This document shows positions 52,831-64,000 of a stretch of DNA of 64,000 nucleotides, in pieces (the first letter of the stretch is position 1; every line of letters starts with the position of its first letter). The translations under genes were made by a program, and so were the position numbers. Below the pieces are notes generated by a model. That model saw only the letters and a program-made list of their open reading frames with translations, ran no database searches and had not been told where the DNA came from. The stretch covers positions 8,536,398 to 8,600,397 of the forward strand of contig OY718808.1 of NCBI GenBank assembly GCA_963070105.1. Reading direction: 5' to 3'. This DNA comes from Litomosoides sigmodontis (taxonomy: Eukaryota > Nematoda > Chromadorea > Rhabditida > Onchocercidae).

Positions 52831-55800
52831 CTGGTGTCTCACTTGGAATTTGAAATTTTTTCAGTTTTCATTGTTCGATACTGGGAAAGTTTTATACACT
52901 GGATATTTTCATATACTGGATTGATGATACAGGATACAGGTGTTCCTACTTCCAAAGTCATCTAATAAATAAATAAAAGCTCGTTAAATTGTTGTTTTGC
53001 TTTGAAAAACCATGTGTTCTACAGGCATATTGTAATTTATTTGCGGCATTATCGTAGTAACGGCAATTTAAATGGGAAACTTTATCATTATATCAGATTT
53101 TATTATTGGTATTCATTAGTACCGTGCCTGCAAGGACATTTCTATGTGTTCGAAGGCAGTTGTGAAATTTTTGAAATACTGATCTTTAAAAGTTACCGTG
53201 TAAGATCACCTTATTTCTGGGAACTTGTTACTTATATTGCCTTATATTCAGCGATTTGTCATTAAATTTGTCATAATGAACAACTTGGTGCTAACTATTC
53301 ATGCGGTTGCAAACAAATTGGGATTTGCTAAAATTATATAGAACTTCTTTAATAACTTATGCTTGTAAAGATATCGTCACATATACTGGATTCCGGTTCA
53401 ATCGACAACAAAAAGTAAAGTAGCATTGTAACATCCTTTGCTGATTTATGGTTATACTGAAAATGGAATAACATATGATAAAGTATTAGGCGTATCAACA
53501 TAATTAGGAAAAGTGTTTTAACGTAAATTGATTGTTTCTTGAATTTGGTTAAAGATAATAAAAATCAGACAAGGTCGCAAAGTCTCAGAAGTCAAAGATA
53601 TGTTGCTGAAAATATGAAAATTATAGCACAGTGAATTTGCCCCAATATTTGTGCATATTTCATTCCGATTTTTGGATTCGGGAGGTAACAGTTCCTCTTA
53701 ACGTCTCTTTTATCAATTTTCTTGATATTTTAAATGATTCATCAAATATGGTTAATGTAAAAATTACGCTAATTTTTACGATTGGTATCAAGCATCTTGA
53801 TTGCCGAGTTATGTGCCAGAAATTTATAATTCCATTTTCATAATACTCTTCTATTAAGACTGAAGTCAGAAAAAGGAAATTAGCACTAAGTCGAAGTGCT
53901 AATCTATGACTGGGCTGAACTATGCCGAATATATTAAAAGTGTGTGTGGAAAAATAAAACATTAACTTTTGGAAATGATACAATCGTATACGCAGAACAT
54001 AGACGTGATACATGTAATTTGCTACGTTGCCTACGTCAACCGTGCAACATTCCTTACATAACTCTCTTACAATTTGCATAATATGATGCCTAACCGATCG
54101 AGTAATTTATGAAACAGACAGGATGACATTTTCATAGGTTTTTTTCTTTCTCTTCTTCATTGATTGATACAGTCAATCAATATAATATGCTATAGACGTG
54201 ATCATTGTAATACTTCTACTTCCAATTACTTAGTTAAATAACGTTTCACTTAATTCTTTTTCAATAACTTGAAATTCTAACATTCTTCCTATTACTGAAT
54301 GAGTTGATCTGTAATGTACAAATGATTTACCATTTATCTTTAATATATGTTGAAATACTAACTTTACAGGAATGACAAATTGATGTCGTCAAAATTTGTC
54401 ATAGCATAACTCGCTCATAACTTACTTTCTCATAACTCGGTAGGATAAGGAAATTGCATGGTGCAAGCGCTGAAATTTATCACTAGCTGGTAATATATTA
54501 TTCATGATTTATATAAACATTCGGATTATTATTAGTAGTATGAGTTGTCGCATTGATCAAATAACAGCAAACTTTTTCACTTCCACTTATTACCTCTTTC
54601 TTTTGTTTTCATAGTGATGCAAGTAATGATAGCTAGATAGGTAATTAAAATTATTATTGCGCAGAGTGTTTGCATGCAAGGTATTTGTATGTACGGCTGG
54701 TTAGATTCTCTTTTTTTCATTTATTGCCTCTAAAACAAAAATAGAGAAATTGTACGTTTTTTACTTACTTCAGTAAGCGATATAATATCAAAAAAACTTG
54801 ATGAACATCTGAGAGCTAAAATTGAAATGAAAATGTATTTGCAATTGATGAAGTTCATTCATACACATGCAGACGTAACTGCTCCACCGCATTTCATTGC
54901 GGGCACTGCTAATTAAAAGCAATTAATGTGCTGTAATGAAAAGCTAGATTCTTAAACGGAAGATTTGCATTCGGTGTAAGACTTCTCAAGTTTTTGTGTG
55001 AGCGTTTCCCGAAAAAAAGAGGGAGGAAAGGTTCGTTTGGAGAGGAGTCACTGTTATCGGGTTGGCGTAACGTAAAGTTGACGTAGCGTAAAGTTCCGGA
55101 TTTGATGTGTGACGTCTGTACTCTACGTATACCGTAAGCTGATTATTATGGGCGATACAGAGCAGTCGATCGGTAGTGTTTTTGCGTTGATTGTATACAG
55201 TAAATGGTTATTGAGTGGATTTATACATATATGTATATGTTTTCGCAATGTTTTTAATTTTATCCAGAAAATACGGAAGTCTAGATTTTATTCTAAGAAG
55301 CTAATGTTTTATATTTACTGTATTCTATGCGGTTTATCTATATATTTTTTCGGCTTATTCCTACTTCTCTGTCAAAACAGGCCTGAGGTTAACTTTTAAC
55401 ACTTCTTAACTTTTGTAAGGTGAGTACAGTTCAAATGCTTGTGACTTCAGTCATATGGGAGTAAACCTTAGTGCGTTTAATTTTTTAAATGGCTTTTTAA
55501 CTTGAAATGATTTCTAAGCTATTTAAGTAGCGTTCTTTGAACATGGAAGATGAAATGGTGATGACTTTCTGAATGTTCTCGATTCACCTTTTCTCTTACT
55601 CTATCTTAGTAACTATGTACTAAAATGGTACGTACCACTTTTCTTTTCGAAAATCAGTTTCTGTATTTTCTGGATAAAATTGATGATTCTGGTTAGTACG
55701 GGTTTATATCAAGCTAATTGGGTGATTATTAACATGTCATGTACGTGCTCGACATGGACATATGTAAGAGTCCAATAAGGGGCCAAATTCGCGTTTAATT

Positions 55801-56945
55801 AAGCTGATGGTTGTGTGGGATTCAGTTTTTCCTTTTTTTTGCGTAAAGCATTTTTTGGTTTTAAAACTCGGGGTTTGAAATACCACACATCGAGTGACGT
55901 TTTAACGCGCATTTGTTATCATTAACATTTTAAAGTCCAAAAAATTTATCCACTTATGGATCTTTCTTGTTTCATTCCTGACTTATTAAATGTTGGCAAA
56001 AAGTTTCAGATACAAGTGTAATGGGATCAAATAAACGGAAGAATGCGGTGAAAGAAAAGCCATCAGCTTCGCCGTGCGGGTAGTCACCATAGATAAATAT
56101 TTTTGAATTTGTCATCCCCATAAATATTCATAAAAAATTAAAAATTCGTTCTGCATTTATCGAGTAGGCGTGGGAAATTTTTTGTTTATTTGCTGTTTAT
56201 TATCTTACTTCTTTTCTGGTTTTCTATTTTATCATAATGAAAGGGAGCGAAAGGTCTATTAAAAGTAATTGATTGCAACAAATGGCTTGTGAAAATTGAC
56301 ACTTTGCTAAGCATAGGTTCGCCGGCTCCGCTCACGCCACATAACCCATGCGGGTGGGATTACGGTAATCGCGCGTAGGGTGACCATTCTTGAATAAAGT
56401 GTTAAAGGTTGAAGTTTTAGTTGAATTGAATTTCTATTGATTCCATTTACATCAGCATTGTTTTAAATTCCTAGGAACACAATTCAGTATATCTCTTGAT
56501 AATGCATTATAGTCACTTCAAACTTACCATCCTACGGGTTTTCATTTATGGTTTTAAATATATTTCTCATTCTCCTTCCCTGTTAAATTTCACTATTCTC
56601 TGTTGTACGAGGAAGTTTGTGCTTGACGATATGCGCTTCTGCGTGTGCATGTGGGTATGTATGTACTGTGAGCTTCTTTGTAAGCGTGAGTCTGAGGGTT
56701 TCGTTGTCGAAAAACTAATCACAAAATCTTTTGTGCATATGTGAATCATCATATTCTACATTTTGGTGCCTTTTCTGTGACTCATTTTTATTACCCTTTT
56801 AGCATTCATGGTTATGGAAGGTTAAGAAATTATATTGTAGTTGTGCTCAATTAGGTTTCTCAAAAGGGGAGAATTCAACATTTGTTTTGATTGCTGCGAA
56901 GCTTGTTGTGTATTGTACTTTAATTAAGCGGATAATTCTGTTCAG
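52831..56945. other. 4.1-kb intergenic region, possibly with the first exon of the next gene
   Basis: Mostly AT-rich DNA without recognisable genes; frames at 53660-54079 (-) and 52568-52924 (+) look like non-coding AT sequence. An ATG at 55148 opens a short frame (MGDTEQSI) followed by a donor-like GTAGTG at 55173. It could be the first exon of the gene at 56946, but this is speculative. A short GC-richer segment near 56318-56390 could not be identified. Confidence 0.45.
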
Positions 56946-59900
56946 CTCTTCAAGCTCCGGAGAAATCAGGGATGATAGTGATGATGAAGCTGAGGATACT
57001 ACTCATGTAATTCAACCGGAAGCCGCGTTAGCTTTTCAAACATATTTTGTTTTAATGTTTTAATGTCCTCATTTTACATAAAGTGGAAAGTTTCTGTTCT
57101 TTATTACTATTCCAAAATTAAACGAATGATTATGGATGTTATTGGAATGCTGATTTAAAACCTATTTTAGTGTAACTTACTACATCGTTTGGAACTTGGA
57201 TATGAGGGTAGAGTAGTTCATCTTCAGAATTGATGTAAGAAATAACGTTCATCTCATTTTTCATTTACGCGAATGTTCAGAAAAAATGGTTTTATTGAAT
57301 GTCGTAGACGAGAACTTGGAAGAGACTTCCTTGTTAATCGAGAACGTAGTGCGCCACAACGGTTTGACCCTGATAATGATTATCGACATCCACACTTATC
57401 ACCCGAACAAATTTGCGTTCGCGTACGAAAAATTCCAGGACCAGATGTGGTATCATTCATGAAATTTTGCTGCGAAATATTAATGAGAGAGATTTCTAGA
57501 CAGATTAAGAAGTAGAACAAAGTGGAGGAAAAATTGAATTTATATTCTTATGTTTCACATTAATAGTTTTAGCTAGTGGAACTAAATGATGTAGGCTTAC
57601 GACATTTGTTGTGTGATGTGCACGAATTGGATCGGGAGCAAATTCGACTTTCCAACAATCGTCGAAAATTATTGGAGTTCGTTTTTGGTTTCAAATTGTC
57701 TTTTTATATATGGTTGAATGGAAACCTACCTACTAGAAAAAATATAATTATATGCTATTGATGTTTTCCAGGCAAATGCGCCAAATGCATAAGCAAGAAA
57801 TGGGATCATTGCGGGAATGTATGGAAACACTGAAAAGATTGATGAGTGAACGTGGGATGAATTTGCTGGCTACACACATTGGGCAAGATGTCATGGAGTT
57901 TCTACATGAAAAAGATCAAACTTTCGGTGCAGGTGTGAAATCACTTCAGAACTACTGATTAGAAGTTTAGTATGCATCAAAATGACATCAAATGTCGTCA
58001 ACCTTTTTAATTCTCCAGTGTTTGTCTTTACATTTATATATCGTCTAGTAGATTGTGCATGGAGAAATAATTGTCAGATATTTTCACTACTTTTAGCGCA
58101 AGAAAATTTCATCCATTCAGGAAATATTATCAGTACAGTGCCATTCATAATAAAAAGTACGAGTATTTCAACACATGTTAGCGAATAATACTGAAGAGTC
58201 TCGAAAGAAGTTTCCACCGCTGTATTTCTTTTTTCAGGAAATGTACCGTTGTCGACGGCAGCACAAGCTTCATCATCGGAACCATGGTATTTCTATTCTT
58301 TTGCGCGCTTCATGGGTTTCCTGCAAAATGCTTTTAATTTTTTCTGAACAAACTATGTCTGATCGCTTTCATATTATCTACAAATCTTTTTAATTTTTAG
58401 CCGTGGTTCTTACAGTGTTTTTCCGAAGACGCAAAGCTTTGCACAGAATTCGCTACCACTCCGACCACACTTTGTACCTGAACGTCCCGGTGCTTTCACT
58501 TATCCCCCAGCTGCATCAACAGTTCCTGCACCATTTATTGTACCACCTCCAGATTTCTCAGTCCCTCCGCCTACTCTTACACTACAAGGTTAATTTTGTT
58601 GGATGTAATGGCTACATAAGTTGACATTTCCTATTACTTTGTTTTTGCATCGTTATCTTACTGAATTAAAACGTCCAAGGAACAGTTGATGTATATATAT
58701 TCAAATACTTTTAATATGTATTTTATCAATTTTAAACAGGAAATGATCAAGTATTCGAAGGCCCTGGCACATCAGCGATTAAAACTCGTGATATCTCGGT
58801 AACTCATTATCACATTTTATTTTAAAGAAAATAGTTTGGTTATGGGCAGTACAAATCAGACTTTTTTTTAGAAAGCGTTCTTTTTCCTTCTTTCCATTCA
58901 GTTAAACCGGAAGCGGTCAAGTGTCCGAAGACTGAATCATTCATTTTCCAGGATTATTAAGCCTGAAATACTTATCTTTTAGGCAACGCCATCACTAAAT
59001 GCGCCTCCATTATGTGGTCCAGCTGTTGAATTAGGGACTCAAAATCCATTACGAAATATACCTTTAGTAAACACAAACGCTGTAGAAATAGCAAACGGAT
59101 CAAACAGCCATATTCCACCTAATGGCGCCGTAGCACCAGAAAAAATCGGAAGGCTGGGATTTCGGCCAAAAATAAATCGTGAATTGGATCATCCAGGTGT
59201 GTTATCAGGAATTCCTCAACAGCCGCCACAGCCACCAATAGTGGGGATGATCAGAGCACAGCAGCGTTTTAATGTGCCACCATTTCGTGAGAGTGTACCG
59301 ATTATTGACAGTGGTCGTGGCGCAGTTTTTATGGATGAACGTGGATTGCCATTTCCGAATAGCAGGATTGTTTCGCTATATGACGATGGTCGATTACCAT
59401 TTCATGAATATGAACATCCGCAGGGTGATGAAGCCATCCGAATTCGGCATGTATGGAGCACACGACCATCACTTGCTCCGAGAAGGTCTTTTATTTGTGT
59501 TTTATTGTGCTTGCAGTTTTGCAAATTGCATTTTCAATAAATAGATTGAAAAAGAAGTGTTAATTTAAAGTTGAATGTTCAAAAAATTCTCAGCATTTAA
59601 TACGGTTCTTTCCCATTTGTAGGATATTACAACCAGGATTTTTTCGTGATAGAAAGAGTCAACGTGTTGTAGTCGGTACGTTTACTGGACGGACTTGTGG
59701 AGCGGAAGTACGTGATCGTTCGCGTTCGCCACACGGTGGTGCAAATGAGTTAGTTGCAAATAGCAGCTGTGAAACTGGTAGATACTTTTGTCCATCGTTA
59801 TTTTTGTTTAAAATTAATCATGAGCATTCTTTTTTGGCTAATGGGTCATTATGTTTCAGTTTGAGCACCATCGCTCGTAACTTTATCCACTGCTAATGAT

Positions 59901-60224
59901 GATATTTTTTAATTTAAAAGGGGGAAGGAGCCTGTCCAACATAAACATAGAAAAGGGAGGTAAAACAAAAGGTAACTGAAGAATATAGCTGACCGTAGTT
60001 TTGGCTTATTAGATATTTTGCAATTTAAATTAGTATTTAGCGCTTGGTGCCGGAACTCTTTGGGACAATTAAGACTTAATGTATTTGTCGTTTCAGGTGC
60101 TACTGGTGCAACCACGCCAAATATTAATTCAGCTCATGTGTCGCTAAATGATGACGTAGGAGAAAATGTGATGTTAGTTGATGAAAATAGCGAACCAGGG
60201 GCCGATAAGATCAGTCAATGTTGA
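56946..60224 (+). CDS. Unrecognised coiled-coil and proline-rich protein (5' end uncertain)
   Basis: Not recognised as a known family. Supported exons: 57573-57676, 57772-57932, 58238-58286, 58401-58588, 58740-58798, 58983-59485, 59623-59777, 60097-60224, all phase-consistent; upstream exons 57281-57449 and 56946-57006 are likely but their junction phase is unresolved. The earliest part is acidic (RDDSDDEAED), then basic (IECRRRELGRDFLVNRERS). Residues encoded at 57573-57932 are predicted helical/coiled-coil (HELDREQIRLSNNRRKLLE, QMRQMHKQEMGSLRECMETL). The rest is Pro/Ser/Asn-rich low complexity, including FIVPPPDFSVPPPTL, IPQQPPQPPIV and RDRSRSPHGG, and ends DENSEPGADKISQC. Composition and the RS-like patch suggest a nuclear RNA- or chromatin-associated scaffold, but that is a guess. 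Comparison with other nematode proteomes would decide. Confidence 0.68.
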
Positions 60225-61383
60225 AGTTTTTGTCATTTTTGCCATTTTGTTCACTTTATAGTTTATTTTGATGTTATAAAAGTATTCTACCGAAATATTT
60301 CACTTCTGTGATTTGATACGTGTGATCCGAGCATTATTCATACATGTTAGAATAGGTTATCATATTTGTTCAAATGTGCATTTCAGTTAGTTGAAAAAAT
60401 GAGATCTAAATATTTTTCCAAAGAAGGGTATTAGATCATTTTCTCGAAAGAAAATGGAGTTGTGTGGGAGCTGCATGTCCGGAAATCTAATCGAAGTCTG
60501 ATTGGAGTCTTTCTAATGGCTTGCACAAATTTTTTGGTTATGAAAGCTTTTGCGAAGATATCGCTCTGTGGAACTGCAGTTATTTTACACCCGCCTTTAC
60601 GAAATGACTAAAGAGAATCTGAATGTGATACTTTTAATGGCTTTTACTGAGGTGATGTGTTTTTTGTTTCGACAACTCGGTTGAATTAAATTGAAAGCGG
60701 GAATAGTTCCTGATGTCTTAATAAGCTTTCCGAAAAATCGAGGCTTAGCTGCAGTCGTCTGCATCCATTTCTTCTAGCAGAGATAATCAAGAAGAAAGAA
60801 TGCTTTTGGGCATATAAAGACGAATAAAATAAACCGTTTTTGATTATAATAAGGAAATACATATAAATAAGACGAATAAAATGCGAAAGTAGGGTATTAT
60901 CAGATCCCCTTTTCCTTCGCATTTCACCAATTTCCTTCATCTTTCTTCGAAAGACAGGTTGGGTGCAGATTTGTTTCATTTACTGAAGCAGAGTTTCATA
61001 ACTAAAACTGAGCGGGGTTATTTGGTTGGATTAATACTTCTCTGAATCGTTTGTTGATCGATGGGTGCATGTGATCGTAGGATTAGGACTGATAGTGTCT
61101 CGATTTGTAATCACAATTTTTACACTTAGAAGAAATTTCTGAAGATATACTATTAACTCAAATAAAGGTAAATGCAGTGAATCAATCACTAGCTACATGA
61201 CGTTCCTGTTATTTTTTAAGTTCGCATTATCTCGCTGACTGCAAGAAGTATTTGTTCATACTGCTCAAATTTAACTAATTTGATACTAAAATTGCAGTTT
61301 GTATTCTCTACATTCTGCGGTACATGCATTAACTATATTTCTTTTGATTTATCATGTTATTTATGAAGTAGCATTATCTGAAA
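60225..61383. other. Intergenic region
   Basis: Contains the 3' untranslated region of the upstream gene and the promoter of the AAA ATPase gene. The minus-strand frame 60686-60979 has no recognisable feature. Nothing else is seen. Confidence 0.5.
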
Positions 61384-64000
61384 ATGTCGAAAAAAAAGAA
61401 CACAATTGTTGAATGCTCGAATTGCGTCTGTTACGTTCATGCAAAGAATTTGGATTTGCATCAGGTGTGTTTAATTTTAGAACTTTGCTTATTTTACATC
61501 ATGCCGCCAATTGCAGTTTAGGAGATTAGCATATGTCGATGAAATATGTTGTGAATTATTTTGTCTATGGTGACACATATATGTTTGAGACATTTGATTT
61601 GTCCAATGTAAATTTAATTGTTTAAGTCGTTCAAGATATACTCTAACTTTACGTGTCTATATAGTTCCATTCGTTTTTAAGAAGGAATGTTCGAAAATCA
61701 AGGAGCATGATGCAGAATTTTTGCTTATATCCAGTGTGAATATTGTTATGCCACACGTTGGAGCGATTGTTAGCGGTCAAAATTTAACAAATGGAGCAAA
61801 GTTTTTACCACCTGATATAATCGGTTGGGAAAGGCGGAACACTGTTTTAATGCATCCAGAAACAATGGCTAAACTTCACATATTACCTCGTGAACCTTGC
61901 TGGTTGACAAGTATTGATGCAAATGGTAGTAAGGGTGCTACAGACTCGCGTTGTATAACAGTTTGGCCATGTGATGAGGTATTTGCAAGTTATTTATAAC
62001 AAAAATGAATTACTGGCTCATTTTTCAATCTATAATTTATAGTTACTGTTGTGATTTCTGTTATAATTACATCAGTCAGTTCGTGTTATAAGTGAAAACT
62101 TTTAGAGATACTTAGTAAAAGAAAAACTTTCAAATTCTTTTGTTCTGAATTACTTTAAATTTTTTGAAAATGATAATTTTTTTGGTTTGCATTTTTTTAA
62201 CTACTACGTTTAGGTCAAAGAATTGCATATTTTCTTTCAAAAAGCTCGAATTTGTGTGAACTATCGGCTAAATGTTGTTAGAACCGAGAACATTAAAAAA
62301 GTATCAGTTATACAGTTATCTCCATCATCTGGAAGATCTTTTATACCAATTTATGCTAAAAAACATTTCCGGTAAGCAGGTGGTGGATTTTCCTTTCAAG
62401 TTAATCGTAACGGTGATTTGTGATAAGTCTGTTATTCACTTATATGGTGAACTAAGTAACGAAAACTTCGTAGCACTAAACGAAGTATTTATAGAAGGCT
62501 GAAAGATTGTGTCATTTTCAGTGATTATATGGCGGCTTACCTATCCAATGGATATTTAGGAATCAACGTACCTGTGCATATTTATTATTACGGACATGAG
62601 CACAGCTTCGATATTGTGTTGTCGGCAACTGAAATGTTAGAAATGCTGAAGATTTCATCCGACTTATCATCAGTAATGTTACTTAGACCTAAACTGGATT
62701 GTGTTTATCATGTGGTTGGTAATGCAGCACCATCAGGCACTTTCTCCCGCCTGACGTTTGAGGAGTTTGGTGGAGCGGAAAATGTAAAAAGAGAAATCGA
62801 AGAAACTTTGATAAAGCCATTGAAAGGGTAGGTTTATTAATAGTTATGTTACGTAAGAAAGTATGGACTTTTCTGGTTGTTAGTTTTTTTTTAGACTGCA
62901 TTCACTGACTCATATATTTATAGACAAGGTAGCTTTCAAATAGAATTAGTTAGTTGTAATATAACAGTGATGAGGTAATTCATTATGGAAAATGATGCAA
63001 TGTAGCAAGTGAAATAAGCTACATTGTGTTGAAGTCAAATCTGAATTTTATCTCGTAAAAAAATGTTGGATATTTTATGCAGAATTATGAAAAAGTTTCA
63101 TTTATATAAACTGCATAAAGATGCTAGAAATTGGCATGAATTTTTAAATTTAATTTTAGGGGAAAGGAACCGTGTTCAGTGATTTTATCAGGATATACAG
63201 GATGTGGCAAAACGTTACTTCTACGTATAATACAACAGTGTTTGCAAGATAAGGCTCTTTGGTTGTCAAATACGGAGCTTGAGGATTTTCTCGACAATGG
63301 CGCGGTAAATTACGACAAGAAAATGGCACTGCTGGTTGATGATTTTGACAGTATGAAGCAATACAGTGAAAAACTGTGCAAGTAAATGTAACAAATGTTT
63401 TGCCTGCATCCATATATGTCTGCATTAAAAAGTATAATCGAAAGCTATTATAAAATAGCTTCAATTATATTCTTAGTGTAGACGGTTTAATGAGGATAAC
63501 TCGTAGCATAAATGTACCAATGAACATTGGTTGTATTCGAATTATTATTCGATCATTTTTTCGACAAAATTTAGTTTTATGGATAAATATACGAATTTCT
63601 CATTCGTATTAGCTGTTCGTAATGTCGAAGCTATTGATCTGCCGTTGCGAGGAAGATTTCCATGTGAATTGGAATTACTGGTGCCATCACTGCCGGAAAG
63701 AATGGAAATTCTACACCTGTTATTTAAAACAAAACATCTAAAATTGTCCTCAGCTCAAGAACTGATAAATGATATTGCTCAGTAAGTCTTTTCATTCATA
63801 TGTGGTTTTAAAACTTGAAAGAATTTCATTTCGTCTTACAATCAGTTTTTATTTCGGTTCTTACAGGAAAAGTCACGGTTATACGGGTGGTGATTTGAAA
63901 GCAGTTGTTCTTCGCGTCTGTGCTAATTTTGAATTTCCGGGTGACAAAAGTGAATTATTTCAATCTTTCGATATGGCGCTAAAACGCATACGTCCAACGG
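61384..64000 (+). CDS. Tandem AAA ATPase, AFG2/SPATA5 (CDC-48.3)-like, 3' end beyond the window
   Basis: Exons: 61384-61464, 61682-61978, 62214-62371, 62522-62827, 63160-63381, 63482-63502 (21 nt), 63575-63781, 63867 to the window edge; phases agree. About 475 residues are visible: a C2HC-like zinc motif (C11, C14, H26, C30), a CDC48-N-like double-psi region (KFLPPDIIGWERR, ITVWPCDE), then the AAA entry LTFEEFGGAENVKREIEE. Walker A is GYTGCGKT (residues 292-299), Walker B ALLVDDFD (D341, D342), sensor-1-like AVRN and GRFPCELEL. SHGYTGGDL and DMALKRIRPT close the D1 module; a second AAA module should lie beyond 64000. AFG2-type ATPases release maturation factors from pre-60S ribosomes; this is known of the family. 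D1 is short and diverged, so PEX1, whose D1 is also degenerate, is the main alternative. The exon 2 acceptor could shift by one codon. Confidence 0.8.

Noticed and set aside
53660..54079. 139-codon minus-strand open frame
   Set aside because: No domain, no flanking exons, and composition like the surrounding intergenic DNA.
55109..55399. 96-codon hydrophobic open frame
   Set aside because: AT-rich read-through composition and no family resemblance; only the MGDTEQSI start at 55148 was kept as a speculative exon.
62372..62521. Open frame across the intron of the AAA ATPase gene
   Set aside because: It is in a different frame from the flanking exons and retention would give an immediate TAA; splicing at 62371/62522 is in phase.
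1..64000. CRISPR arrays, bacterial operons, ribosome binding sites, insertion sequences or rRNA genes
   Set aside because: None was seen; the repeats present are simple eukaryotic microsatellites and the genes are intron-rich.

Overview
This window looks like eukaryotic genomic DNA from a nematode, most likely a filarial or other spirurid worm. The reasons are: AT-rich DNA, genes split into many short exons by introns of roughly 60-400 bp with TTTNCAG-type acceptors, acceptor-like AGs just upstream of several start codons (as expected for spliced-leader trans-splicing), a major-sperm-protein (MSP) domain gene, and an EGO-1-class RNA-dependent RNA polymerase. The species assignment is inference. 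Exon models were built by hand from reading frames, GT/AG sites and splice-phase agreement; none was checked against transcripts.

Layout. 1-1766 is non-coding. 1767-12567 (+) is a 33-exon cellular RNA-dependent RNA polymerase (ego-1 class) with the catalytic DLDGD motif. Convergent to it, 14272-18468 (-) is an 11-exon SLC22-like major-facilitator transporter. 18469-25976 is a gene-poor stretch with many polypyrimidine microsatellites. 25977-27465 (+) is a small heat-shock (alpha-crystallin) protein with a polyproline N-terminus. 28746-28818 holds a tRNA-Lys(CTT)-like sequence with defects that suggest a pseudogene. 29332-33357 (+) is an AGGF1-like protein (OCRE, FHA-like and G-patch domains). 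34109-34366 (-) is an MSP-domain (sperm-specific, SSP-like) protein.

37403-41479 and 42395-46282 (+) are adjacent genes sharing an otherwise unfamiliar C-terminal zinc-ribbon module with the same intron position and phase. The first also has an integrase-type HHCC zinc-binding domain; the second has an HTH-like and a FLYWCH-like region. 47398-52830 (+) is the tRNA m2,2G26 methyltransferase TRM1. 56946-60224 (+) is an unrecognised coiled-coil and proline-rich protein. 61384-64000 (+) is the 5' part of an AFG2/SPATA5-like tandem AAA ATPase that runs off the window.

The genes mostly look like independent housekeeping or germline functions: small-RNA amplification, tRNA modification, RNA-processing-type domains, sperm cytoskeleton. 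Several relate to RNA or the germline, but gaps of about 0.9-4 kb argue against a tight operon. The best candidate for something undescribed is the pair at 37-46 kb: apparently transposon-derived, zinc-binding genes linked by a shared C-terminal module.
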